DNA of 64,000 nucleotides from positions 372,001-436,000 of the forward strand of contig NZ_CBDBDD010000009.1 in assembly GCF_965203655.1 (NCBI RefSeq). Direction: 5' to 3'. Under the pieces are notes generated by a model, which did no database searches, had not been told where the DNA came from, and worked only from the letters and a program-made list of their open reading frames with translations. Shown here in pieces: positions 16,637-25,391 of the stretch; position 1 is the first letter of the stretch; every line of letters begins with the position of its first letter. This DNA comes from Poriferisodalis sp965203655 (GTDB lineage: Bacteria; Actinomycetota; Acidimicrobiia; Acidimicrobiales; Poriferisodalaceae). The position numbers were made by a program, and so were the translations under genes.

Positions 16637-16774
16637 ATGAGCAGACTGCGGATGCGCGAACCGACCGAACCATCAGCAGAGGACAGAACGAACCGCGACG
16701 GATTCGCTGCGATGGCCATCTTGGCCATGACCATCGTGTTCATCGTCGCGATCATTGTGTTCGCGATTGCCTAG
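16637..16774 (+). CDS. Small single-span membrane protein, 45 aa
   Basis: A 45-codon frame from ATG 16637 to TAG 16774. It has a charged, hydrophilic first half (about residues 1-22, rich in Arg/Glu/Asp) and a hydrophobic segment from about residue 23 to the end (AMAILAMTIVFIVAIIVFAIA), which would form one membrane helix with the N terminus inside. It lies 33 bp after cobS in the same direction. I know no family for it. The sharp polar/hydrophobic division suggests that it is real, but it is short and the ribosome site is weak. Confidence 0.45.
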   Translation: MSRLRMREPTEPSAEDRTNRDGFAAMAILAMTIVFIVAIIVFAIA

Positions 16775-16947
16775 CGCCAAGCCGATACGCCGCGCGAAGT
16801 GGCGAGCTGCGGCACAGATTGGCTCCCATGTCGGGCGCTTGAACCCCCGGCAGCCGGTCGACGGCTGTGCTTGAATGACCGACTTGGCAGGCGGCGGTCG
16901 CATCAGCCCGCCATCGGGCCTGCCGAGTCCTCAGGGAGGGGAACTAC
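16775..16947. other. Promoter region of ABC substrate-binding gene
   Basis: 173 bp without a gene. It must hold the promoter of the substrate-binding protein gene; a strong Shine-Dalgarno stretch (GGGAGGGGAAC) directly precedes ATG 16948. I could not fix -35 and -10 boxes. Confidence 0.4.
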
Positions 16948-18279
16948 ATGACGACCAGTGAACGTGCAGTGACGCGCCAGTCGAGGCGCCGAACGTGGCG
17001 GACGGTGGCGGCACTTCTCGCCGTCTTCGCCCTGATTGCCGCCGCATGTGGCGGCGACGACGGTGAGGACGACGGAGCGAGTGCAACCGAACCCGCGCCC
17101 ACAACCACCGAGGCGGCAGCCCCCGCGACCACGGAAGCGCCTGCCGACGAGCCGATGGCCCCGAGTGGCGATCCGATCAAGGTCATGACTGTCACGACGC
17201 TCAACGCAGCGGGTCCGACGTATCACAACATCGCGAACACGGCGATGGCTTACGCCGACTACATCAACGCACGGGGCGGCATCGGCGGCCGGCCGCTGGA
17301 GGTCACCGTCTGTGACGAGATGTTCGACCCCGCGGTGGCAGCGGCGTGTGCGCGCGAAGCCGTCGAGGAGAACATGGTCTCAGTCGTCGGCTCGTTTACG
17401 TTCTTCGCGGAGAGCATCGTGCCGGTGATCGCCGAATCCGACATCACCTGGTTCGGCCCGTGCTGCCCGATCACGCCGTCTGAGCTGACGAGCCCGCACT
17501 CGTTCCCCATCGGCAATCAACCGATGTATGCGGTCGGCATCATCAAGCGAGCCATCGACGACGGCTGCCGTGCGATCAACGCTGTGATCATCGACGGCGC
17601 CCAGATCTTCCTCCCGCCGATGGAGAACGCGATAGCAGCCCTCGGCCAGAGCTTCGGCGACATCATCATCCTGCCGCCGACAGCGCAGGACTACTCGTCA
17701 GAGGTCGCCCAGGCCACGACCGACGCCGACTGCGTGATCGGCATCGTCTCAGAGACGCCGTACATCACCTGGAACACCGCGTGGACCCAGTCGGGCACCG
17801 ACGCTCGCCAGTACGGCCCGCAGGGCAACCTGAACGAGATCTCCGCCGCCGGCAACGAAGAGTCCACCGACGGCGACATCATCGGCGGCATGTACCCCGA
17901 CATCTCCACTGCGCCGTGGGACGAGTACCGGCTGGCCCTCGAAGAAGGCGGCTGGGACACCACCGAGCACGACTACAACAGCCTGGGCGGCATGGGCACG
18001 TGGGCGGCGTTCGCTGCCTTCACCCTGATTGCCGAGACCATCGACGGCGAGATCAACGCGACCTCGTTCTTCGAGGCTGCATCGGCCACCGACAACCTCG
18101 ATCTCGGCGGCATGGTCCCGGTGCTCGACTTCACCCAGGAGTGGACCGATGGTCTCCCGGGATTCCAGCGCCTGTTCAACCGCAGCGTCGTGTTCAGCAA
18201 GCTGGAGAACGGCAAGGTCGTGCCGCTGACCACCGAGTTCGAAGACGTCGGCGACCTGGCCACCGGCAACGCCGGCTGA
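16948..18279 (+). CDS. ABC transporter substrate-binding lipoprotein, branched-chain amino acid (LivK) type
   Basis: A 443-aa exported solute receptor. Seen: N-terminal basic stretch, hydrophobic helix and lipobox ending AAAC (lipidated Cys34), an acidic and Thr/Pro-rich linker up to about residue 73, then a periplasmic-binding-protein type I fold (IKVMTVTTLNAAGPTYHN, INARGGIGGRPLEVTVCDE, ITWFGPCCP). The INARGGI-GGR motif is typical of Liv-type receptors. It feeds the fused permease/ATPase encoded next. A strong intercistronic hairpin follows the stop, which fits the usual higher expression of the receptor. The ligand may be an amino acid, amide, urea or small acid; this cannot be decided. 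Confidence 0.88.
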   Translation: MTTSERAVTRQSRRRTWRTVAALLAVFALIAAACGGDDGEDDGASATEPAPTTTEAAAPATTEAPADEPMAPSGDPIKVMTVTTLNAAGPTYHNIANTAMAYADYINARGGIGGRPLEVTVCDEMFDPAVAAACAREAVEENMVSVVGSFTFFAESIVPVIAESDITWFGPCCPITPSELTSPHSFPIGNQPMYAVGIIKRAIDDGCRAINAVIIDGAQIFLPPMENAIAALGQSFGDIIILPPTAQDYSSEVAQATTDADCVIGIVSETPYITWNTAWTQSGTDARQYGPQGNLNEISAAGNEESTDGDIIGGMYPDISTAPWDEYRLALEEGGWDTTEHDYNSLGGMGTWAAFAAFTLIAETIDGEINATSFFEAASATDNLDLGGMVPVLDFTQEWTDGLPGFQRLFNRSVVFSKLENGKVVPLTTEFEDVGDLATGNAG

Positions 18280-18304
18280 CCGTCATCTGAGTACTGGCGC
18301 CCGC

Positions 18305-18344
18305 GCCGGGGTGGCCCGAGTGAGCGATCACCAGCCATCCCGGC
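18305..18344 (+). terminator. Intercistronic hairpin (attenuator or mRNA stabiliser)
   Basis: An 11-bp stem (GCCGGGGTGGC with GCCATCCCGGC, one G-U pair) encloses a second small stem GTGA-GCGA-TCAC with a GNRA-type tetraloop. No U-run follows, so it is probably a partial terminator or 3'-end protector that lets the receptor gene be expressed more than the downstream transporter genes. Confidence 0.6.
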
Positions 18345-18386
18345 GTCGGCGGGAGCCGGCCTAGCGCCGCTGCGACGGGAGAACCA

Positions 18387-21128
18387 TTGGACGAGGTCAT
18401 CCGCTTCGCTCTGCTGGGATTCGGGGTCGGTGCCTTGTACGCGCTGGCCTCCCAAGGCTTGATCGTCGTCTACCGCGGCACCGGCGTACTGAACTTCTCC
18501 CTTGGCGCAACCGCAATCGCGGGCGTGTTTCTGCAGTGGGAACTGCAGAACCGGGCCGGCTGGCCGTTCCTGCTCTCGGCGCTGACAGGCGTCGCGCTGT
18601 CAGCGCTGCTCGGTGCCCTGACGCACTGGGTGATCATGCGGCCGCTGCGTCGCGCCAGCACGCTGATCCGCGTCATCGCGACCCTCGGTGTGCTGATCTT
18701 GATCCAGGCCGGCGTGGTCATCCGGTACGGCTCCAACGCACGTCAGGTGTCCAGTTGGCTGCCCACCAACCGGGTAACGCTGTGGGGCGAGGTTGCGATC
18801 ACCGTCGACCGGCTGATCCTGTTCGGAGTGGCGTGCGTGTTCGCCGTGGTGCTGTGGTCGATGTATCGACGCAGCCACTTCGGCCTCGCCACCGAGGCAG
18901 TGTCCGAGAGCGAGCGAGCCGCTTCGGCCATCGGCTTGTCGCCGAACGCGATCGCCATCCAGAACTGGGCGCTGGGCTCGGCCATCGCTGCGGTTGCGGG
19001 CATCTTGGTGGTGCCCATCATCACGTTGCAGGTCACGGCCATGACATCGCTGGTGCTCGCAGCCTTGGCCGCTGCGCTGGTCGGGGACTTCCGGTCGTTC
19101 CCCATCGCCACCGCCGCCGGCCTGGCATTGGGCGTCGGTCAGACCCTTGTGGGCCGCTACGTCGACCAGCAAGGGCTGGGGCCATCGCTGCCCTTCCTGG
19201 TGATTGTGGCTGTGCTGGTGTTCAAGGGCCGGTCGCTGCCGCCTCGGGACTACTTCTTGCGCGAGCTGCCGATGATCGGCAACGGACGCATGTCGTGGGA
19301 CTGGACGATCTTCGGCATCGGCACGGTGGCGTTCCTGATGCTCACCAAGCAGGCCAAGTGGATCGACGCCCTGACCGTCACGATGGGCGTTGCGATCGTG
19401 CTGCTGTCGATCGTGCTGCTGACTGGCTACGCGGGCCAGCTCTCGCTGGCGCAGTACACCATCGCGGGGTTCGGCGCGTACGTGTCAGGACGCCTCGTTG
19501 CGGTGTTCGACATCCCGTTCCTGTTGGCGCTGGTCGTCGGCGTGCTGGCCGCCGTGCCGCTGGGATTCATCTTCGCCTTGCCGGCTGCACGAACCCGCGG
19601 GATCAATCTGGCAATTGTCACGTTAGGACTCGGCACCACCATCGAGCTGATGCTGTTCCGCAACCGCCAATACACCGGCGGCGTGCAAGGCACCCAGGTC
19701 GGCAGCCCTGAGCTGTTCGGCCTCGACATCGGCTCCATTCGCTACCCGGAGCGATACGGCCTCTTCGTGCTGGCGATGGCGCTGCTTGCGGTGTGGGTGG
19801 TGTCGAACGTGCGTCGTGGGCGCAGCGGCCGGCGTCTGCTCGCCATCCGAACCAACGAGCGGGCCGCGACTGCGCTCGGCATCGACGTGCCCAAGGCGAA
19901 GCTGTTCGCCTTCTCGCTCAGCTCTGCAATCGCGGCGCTGGGCGGGATCGTGCTGGCATTCCGGCTGACCTCGGTCAGCTACACGTCGTTCACCAACCTC
20001 ACCTCGATCCTGTTCGTGGGCCTCGCAATCGTGGGCGGCGTCGGTCACCTGCTCGGTGCGTTCGTGGGCGCCACCATGGCCACCGCAGCCTTCAGCCAGG
20101 AAGTGCTCGAATCGACGTGGGATGGGGTGGGCCGCTGGACCCAGCTCATCAGCGGCATCGCCATCTTGCTCATGGTCCTCGGGTACAAGGACGGTGTCGC
20201 CGCCGAGTGGGTGAAGATCTTCCGGCTGGTGAAACGGGCGCGCAAGTGGGGCCGCTCATATTTCATCGAGCTGGAAGACGTCTCCGATCCGAACGCCTCT
20301 GAGGGCGAACAGTCGAAGGTCCCGGCTCGCGTGCTGAGCATCGAGAACATGACCGTGCGCTACGGGGCCGTCGTGGCGGTCAACGATGTCAGCTTCAACC
20401 TCACTCCGGGCACCATCACGGGGCTGATCGGCCCGAACGGCGCCGGCAAGACGTCGCTGATCGACGCCGTGTGCGGCTTCGCGCCGGCGGAGGGTCGCGT
20501 GGTGCTCGACGGCGAGGACATCTCGCGCGTGCCGCCCTCCAAACGTGCTCGCATCGGCATCGCACGTTCGTTCCAGACGCTCGAGCTGTTCGAGGATGCG
20601 ACGGTGTTCGAGAACATCAGCGTGGCCGCGGACCCCCAGGACATGCGGTCGTACCTGCGCGATCTGGTGGCGCCGTCGAGCCCTCCGTTCCCACCTGAGG
20701 TCGTGCGGGCGATCATCGAGTTCCAGCTCGACGGCGACCTGCACCGCGACGTGAAGGATCTCTCCTACGGAAAGCACCGGCTGCTGGCGATTGCCCGGGC
20801 GGTTGCGATGCACCCGAGCGTGCTGTTGCTCGACGAGCCGGCCGCTGGCCTGAGCACCGCCGAGAGCGAAGAGCTGGCCGAGGTGGTCCGGCGCCTGGCC
20901 CAGGACTGGGGCATGGCAGTGCTGGTTGTCGAGCACGACATGAACTTCGTCAACGAGGTGTGCGACGAGGTGGTGGTGCTGGACTTCGGCAACAAGATCG
21001 CAGTCGGGAGCCCCGAGCAAATCCGTCTCGACCCAGCGGTTGTGGCCGCCTACCTGGGAACCGAGGCTGACGAGCACGACAGCGAACTTGAACGCCGTAC
21101 GACGCAAGCTGCGGGAGGCGGCGCATGA
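18387..21128 (+). CDS. Fused LivH-LivM-LivG: two permeases plus ATPase of Liv-type ABC importer
   Basis: A 913-aa protein combining three subunits that are usually separate. Residues about 1-295 are a LivH permease (GFGVGALYALASQGLIVVYR, GVLNFSLGA). About 300-620 are a LivM permease (VLLTGYAGQLSLAQYTIAGFGAY, AARTRGINLAIVTLGLG). About 650-900 are a LivG ATPase with Walker A GPNGAGKT at 682-689, a signature motif LSYGKHR where LivG usually has LSYGxQR, and Walker B LLLDEPAAG near 813. The start is TTG 18387 with GGGAGA upstream. The LivH-LivM pair fused to one ATPase would give a fixed 1:1:1 stoichiometry, with LivF (next gene, 4-bp overlap) as the second ATPase. Confidence 0.9.
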   Translation: MDEVIRFALLGFGVGALYALASQGLIVVYRGTGVLNFSLGATAIAGVFLQWELQNRAGWPFLLSALTGVALSALLGALTHWVIMRPLRRASTLIRVIATLGVLILIQAGVVIRYGSNARQVSSWLPTNRVTLWGEVAITVDRLILFGVACVFAVVLWSMYRRSHFGLATEAVSESERAASAIGLSPNAIAIQNWALGSAIAAVAGILVVPIITLQVTAMTSLVLAALAAALVGDFRSFPIATAAGLALGVGQTLVGRYVDQQGLGPSLPFLVIVAVLVFKGRSLPPRDYFLRELPMIGNGRMSWDWTIFGIGTVAFLMLTKQAKWIDALTVTMGVAIVLLSIVLLTGYAGQLSLAQYTIAGFGAYVSGRLVAVFDIPFLLALVVGVLAAVPLGFIFALPAARTRGINLAIVTLGLGTTIELMLFRNRQYTGGVQGTQVGSPELFGLDIGSIRYPERYGLFVLAMALLAVWVVSNVRRGRSGRRLLAIRTNERAATALGIDVPKAKLFAFSLSSAIAALGGIVLAFRLTSVSYTSFTNLTSILFVGLAIVGGVGHLLGAFVGATMATAAFSQEVLESTWDGVGRWTQLISGIAILLMVLGYKDGVAAEWVKIFRLVKRARKWGRSYFIELEDVSDPNASEGEQSKVPARVLSIENMTVRYGAVVAVNDVSFNLTPGTITGLIGPNGAGKTSLIDAVCGFAPAEGRVVLDGEDISRVPPSKRARIGIARSFQTLELFEDATVFENISVAADPQDMRSYLRDLVAPSSPPFPPEVVRAIIEFQLDGDLHRDVKDLSYGKHRLLAIARAVAMHPSVLLLDEPAAGLSTAESEELAEVVRRLAQDWGMAVLVVEHDMNFVNEVCDEVVVLDFGNKIAVGSPEQIRLDPAVVAAYLGTEADEHDSELERRTTQAAGGGA

Positions 21129-22015
21129 GGCCGCTGCTGCAGACGCGAAGCCTCAAGTGCGGGTACCTCAACCGGGCGGTCGTCCAAGGAGTGAACCTGA
21201 AGGTCCACCAGGGCGAGGTGGTCTGCCTGCTCGGGCCCAATGGCGCCGGAAAGACCACCACGCTGCTGACCATCGCCGGTGAGCTGACGCCCGTCGACGG
21301 CATCGTGATGTTCGGCAACACGCCTACCTTCACGCCCATGTACCAGCGCATCCGGCGAGGGGGAATCGGGCTGGTGACTGAGGAGCGCTTGGTGTTCACC
21401 AAGCTGTCGGCTCGCGACAATCTGCGAGTGGGCGGCGGTTCGGTGGAGGCAGCTCTGGAACTGTTCCCCGAGCTCGAGCCTCGGCTGGGAGTGCGCGGCG
21501 GCATGCTCTCGGGCGGCGAGCAGCAGATGCTTGCGCTGGCACGGGCGCTCAGCCGTCAGCCGTCGATTCTGCTGGCCGATGAGCTGTCGCTCGGACTGGC
21601 GCCGATCATCGTCGATCGGCTGCTGGGAGCGGTCCGCAAGGTGGCCGACACCACGGGCACCGGCGCCTTGATCGTCGAGCAGCATGCCCGCAAGGCGCTG
21701 GCCGTGTCTGATCGGATGTACCTGATGGCCCGCGGCCAGATCCTGCTGGAACTGCCGGCTGCCGAAGCCCTCAACCGCCTCGACGAAATCGAAGAGACGT
21801 ACCTGACCGGCACGTCCGAGACCGAGGAAGACCACATCGAGCGTTTGCGGCGCAAGAACAAGAGGAAGGCTTGGAGGCGCCTGCGGGTGCGCGAGCGTGA
21901 GCTGACACGGCTGTCGGGCAAGCTCGCCTCGACCCGCACCGCCGCCGAAGACGACTTCTATTTCGAACGCGAACGACAACGACGACACGCGGCGATGGTC
22001 CGCCGAAAGAGGTAA
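21125..22015 (+). CDS. LivF-type ABC transporter ATPase with charged C-terminal tail
   Basis: A 296-aa ATPase that pairs with the LivG domain of the upstream fusion. Seen: Walker A GPNGAGKT (37-44), signature LSGGEQQM, Walker B ILLADELSLGL, H-loop VEQHARKAL. LivF proteins are usually about 235-240 residues; the last 50-60 residues here form a highly charged, Arg/Glu-rich, probably helical or coiled-coil extension (KNKRKAWRRLRVRERELTRL). It overlaps the fusion gene by 4 bp (ATGA), which indicates translational coupling. Confidence 0.9.
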   Translation: MRPLLQTRSLKCGYLNRAVVQGVNLKVHQGEVVCLLGPNGAGKTTTLLTIAGELTPVDGIVMFGNTPTFTPMYQRIRRGGIGLVTEERLVFTKLSARDNLRVGGGSVEAALELFPELEPRLGVRGGMLSGGEQQMLALARALSRQPSILLADELSLGLAPIIVDRLLGAVRKVADTTGTGALIVEQHARKALAVSDRMYLMARGQILLELPAAEALNRLDEIEETYLTGTSETEEDHIERLRRKNKRKAWRRLRVRERELTRLSGKLASTRTAAEDDFYFERERQRRHAAMVRRKR

Positions 22016-22020
22016 TCACC

Positions 22021-23895
22021 ATGGGGTATCGAACAGCTGAGCTGCCCGACGTCGATCTCGACGAGTTTGCGAAGATCCCGTTCTTCGAGCGGATGAAGCT
22101 ACTGCAGCTGCACTGGGTGGAGCACGGGTTCGGGACGCCCAAGCAGACCGGCACGTTTTATGCGTGGAAGATCTTCCTGTATGCGCTGTTCGGGCTCATC
22201 GTGGCCGGAGCGTTCACTGCCGGACTCGAGTTCAACGACATCGGCGGCTGGTGGGACGAGCCGATCCTTTACCAGAAGCTGATGATCTGGACGATCCTGC
22301 TCGAGATCACGGGTCTGGCGGCCACCTGCGGCCCGCTGGCGTTCCACTTCGACCCGCCCATCGGCGGGATCCTCTACTGGTGGCAGAACGACACCCTGCG
22401 TGTGCCGCCCTACCCCAACCATGTGCCGTTCACCAAGGGCAATCGGCGCACACCGTGGGACACCGGGCTGTACAAGCTGATCCTGGCCAGCCTGATCCTG
22501 CTGCTGGTGCTGTCGCCGGAGCAGGTGGACGGGCTGCCCGACGGCCGCACCGGCATCCTGCCGCAGTGGGCGACGCTGATCTACTGCGGATTGATCTTGC
22601 TGATGGCCATGCGCGACAAGATCATCTTCCTGTCGTCACGGGCCGAGCAGTACGTGCCCACGCTGCTGTGCTTCTCGCTGTTCAGCAACTTCGTCGACAT
22701 GATCATCGCCGCCAAGGTCTTCATCGTCATCATCTGGATGGGCGCCGGTTTCTCGAAGCTGCAGCACGGGTTCTCTTCGACGGTTTCGATCATGGTGCAG
22801 AACACGCCGTGGGTGGTGTGGGACCGATTTCGCAAAGCGACCGTCAAGGACTATCCCCGCGACATCCGGCCGGCTCGAACGACGCACCTGCTGGCCCATA
22901 TCGGCGGCACCACTTGCGAGCTCATCATGCCGTTGGTGCTGCTGTTCTCTCCGTGGGGATGGGCGACGTGGATCGCCATCGTGTCCATCTGGATGCTGCA
23001 CACCTTCATCATCTCGACGTTCCCGCTGGCGGTTCCGCTCGAGTGGAACGTGTTCTTCATCTTCTGCTCAGCGTTCCTGTTCTCGAACTTCCACGCCGGC
23101 AACGGCTACGCGGTGTGGGACATGGAGCCGGTGCTGCTGGTCATAGTGCTGGTTGCGGCGCTGTCGCCCATCGTGCTCGGAGCCTTCCGGCCGCAGTACG
23201 TGAGCTTCTTGGTGGGCATGAAGCAGTACGCCGGCAACTGGGCGGCGGCGACGTTCTCGCTCCGCAACAAAGAGATCGAAGACCGGATCAACGACAAGAT
23301 CGTGAAGTCCGCCGACAACCAGATTGACCAGCTCGAGCCGCTGTTCGGCCCTGAGATCTCTGAGATCTTCATTCAGAAGGCGGTGGCGTTCCGCATGATG
23401 CACCCGATGGGCCGCATGCACATCTCGGGCCTCATGTGTCACGTGGACGATCTCGACAAGCGCATCCAGCGCGAGGGCGAGTTCTTGAGCAACGTGCTGA
23501 CGGGGTGGAATTTCGGCGACGGGCACTGTTTGGACGAGCGGCTGATCGCGGCGTGGCAGGAGCGGTGCCAGTACGAGCCCGGCGATGTGATTGCGGTGTT
23601 CACCGAGTCGCGGCCGGCATACACCAACCGCGTGCAGTACCGGGTGATCGACGCAGCATTGGGGACTGTCGAGAAGGGCTGGTATCGCCACGACGACGCC
23701 TACAACAGCCAGCCGTGGCTGCCTGACGGTCCGATTCCGCACACGGTGACGTGGCGGAAGGAGGGCTATGAGCCTCAGGGCGTGCCGCATCCCGGCAATG
23801 CCCGCAAAGTGCCGTCGATCGATCACGACGGGAATTGGCTGATCCCACGCCAGACGGCCGACGGTGTCGTGATGCCCCCAGTCGACTCCGGCTAA
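22021..23895 (+). CDS. DUF3556 multi-span membrane protein
   Basis: A 624-aa protein with about nine to eleven hydrophobic helices in residues 40-410 and a soluble C-terminal domain of about 210 residues. The family (DUF3556, transmembrane, no known function) is known mainly from actinobacteria, and I assign it from the general look of the sequence (EFAKIPFFERMKLLQLHWVEHGFGTP at the start). The gene follows the Liv transporter genes by 5 bp and precedes a flavin oxidoreductase by 4 bp, so it is part of that operon. This hints at a role in handling the imported compound or in lipid oxidation. No catalytic motif was recognised. Confidence 0.65.
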   Translation: MGYRTAELPDVDLDEFAKIPFFERMKLLQLHWVEHGFGTPKQTGTFYAWKIFLYALFGLIVAGAFTAGLEFNDIGGWWDEPILYQKLMIWTILLEITGLAATCGPLAFHFDPPIGGILYWWQNDTLRVPPYPNHVPFTKGNRRTPWDTGLYKLILASLILLLVLSPEQVDGLPDGRTGILPQWATLIYCGLILLMAMRDKIIFLSSRAEQYVPTLLCFSLFSNFVDMIIAAKVFIVIIWMGAGFSKLQHGFSSTVSIMVQNTPWVVWDRFRKATVKDYPRDIRPARTTHLLAHIGGTTCELIMPLVLLFSPWGWATWIAIVSIWMLHTFIISTFPLAVPLEWNVFFIFCSAFLFSNFHAGNGYAVWDMEPVLLVIVLVAALSPIVLGAFRPQYVSFLVGMKQYAGNWAAATFSLRNKEIEDRINDKIVKSADNQIDQLEPLFGPEISEIFIQKAVAFRMMHPMGRMHISGLMCHVDDLDKRIQREGEFLSNVLTGWNFGDGHCLDERLIAAWQERCQYEPGDVIAVFTESRPAYTNRVQYRVIDAALGTVEKGWYRHDDAYNSQPWLPDGPIPHTVTWRKEGYEPQGVPHPGNARKVPSIDHDGNWLIPRQTADGVVMPPVDSG

Positions 23896-23899
23896 GGCA

Positions 23900-25327
23900 G
23901 TGACGACGGCGATTGTCGTCGGCAGCGGGCCGAATGGATTGGCCGCTGCGGTCCACTTGGCCCGGGCCGGTGTCGAGGTGACGGTGCTCGAAGCCGCCGA
24001 GACCATTGGCGGCGGCACTCGCAGCGCGGAGATGATCGTGCCGGGCCTGGTGCATGACCAGTGCTCTGCCGTGCACCCGGTGGCCGCGGCGTCGCCGTTC
24101 CTGCGCTCGCTTGACCTCGAAAAGCTCGGCCTGCGATGGCGAGCGCCGCTCGTCGATTGCGCGCATCCCCTCGACGACGGTTCTGCCAGCCTCCTCTACC
24201 AGTCCATCGACGACACGGCCGACGGGCTCGGCCGCGACGGAGCGCGCTGGCGCCGGCTGTTCACTGCGCTGACTGCTGATCTCGACAGCTTGTTCGAAGA
24301 CATCACCCAGCCGTTGTTGCGGCTGCCCCGTCACCCGGTGCTGACGGCGCGGTTCGGCGCAGCCGCGATGACCCCCGCCACCGTCATGGGCCGCCTGTGG
24401 CGTGACGAGCCCGCTCGGGCTCTGTGGGCGGGCGTCGCTGCCCATGCGTTCTGGCGCCTGGACCGCCCCATGACCAGCGCGGTGGGCCTCATGATCCTGG
24501 CAGCGGGACACCAGTACGGCTGGGTCGTCGCCGAAGGCGGTTCGCAGGCGATAGCTGACGCGCTGGTTGCCGATCTGATGGCACACGGCGGACGGGTCGA
24601 GACCGGCGTGCGGGTTCACTCGACCACCGAGTTGCCGCCGACCGACCTGCTGCTGCTCGACGTGTCACCGTCGATCGCCGCCGACATCTTGGGTGACCAG
24701 TTGCCCGGCCGCGTCGCCCGCGCCTACCGCCGCTTCCGTCACGGTCCCGGCGCGTTCAAGGTCGACTTCGCCATCGAGGGCGACGTGCCGTGGCGGGCAC
24801 CGGCCGCGGTCGACGCGGGCACGGTGCACCTCGGCGGGGATGCGGCCGAAGTGATCGCCAACGAACTTGCAGTGCACCGCGGCCAGGTGCCAGAGCGACC
24901 CTTCGTCCTTGTCGGCCAGCAGTACCGTGCCGATCCAGACCGTTCAGTCGGGAATGTTCACCCACTGTGGACCTACGCCCATGTCCCGCACGGTTACGCC
25001 GGCGATGCCACCGAGGCGATCATCGCCCAGATCGAGCGGTTCGCTCCCGGATTCACCGAGCGGGTGGTGGGCACGGCGGTGCGCTCCACCACCGAGATGT
25101 CGGTCTACAACCCGAACTTCATCGGCGGCGACATCCTGAGCGGTGCGTCGTCGCCACTCCAGCTGCTGTTCAGGCCCCGACTCGCCCGGGATCCCTACTT
25201 CACCGGCATTCCGGGCACCTACTTGTGCTCAGCGTCCACGCCGCCCGGAGCGGGGGCACACGGCCTCTGCGGCCTGAACGCTGCGACCCGAGCGCTGGCT
25301 GCGCCGAAAATCCCCCGCCCAACGTGA
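23900..25327 (+). CDS. Phytoene-desaturase-like FAD-dependent oxidoreductase
   Basis: A 475-aa flavoprotein of the NAD(P)/FAD-dependent amine oxidase / phytoene dehydrogenase group (COG1233-like). Seen: N-terminal dinucleotide-binding motif IVVGSGPNGLAAAVHLARAG (G-x-G-x-x-G), VLEAAETIGGGTRS (E binds the ribose), and a C-terminal FAD motif YLCSASTPPGAGAHGLCG. The GTG start is 4 bp after the DUF3556 stop, so the two are coupled. Members act on carotenoids, retinoids and other hydrophobic substrates; the substrate is unknown here. Confidence 0.85.
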   Translation: MTTAIVVGSGPNGLAAAVHLARAGVEVTVLEAAETIGGGTRSAEMIVPGLVHDQCSAVHPVAAASPFLRSLDLEKLGLRWRAPLVDCAHPLDDGSASLLYQSIDDTADGLGRDGARWRRLFTALTADLDSLFEDITQPLLRLPRHPVLTARFGAAAMTPATVMGRLWRDEPARALWAGVAAHAFWRLDRPMTSAVGLMILAAGHQYGWVVAEGGSQAIADALVADLMAHGGRVETGVRVHSTTELPPTDLLLLDVSPSIAADILGDQLPGRVARAYRRFRHGPGAFKVDFAIEGDVPWRAPAAVDAGTVHLGGDAAEVIANELAVHRGQVPERPFVLVGQQYRADPDRSVGNVHPLWTYAHVPHGYAGDATEAIIAQIERFAPGFTERVVGTAVRSTTEMSVYNPNFIGGDILSGASSPLQLLFRPRLARDPYFTGIPGTYLCSASTPPGAGAHGLCGLNAATRALAAPKIPRPT

Positions 25328-25391
25328 ACTGCCGGGCTGCCTGAGGTGGTCCGGTCCGCCGTCGGCGAACAGAACGACAGGCCGACCAGAA

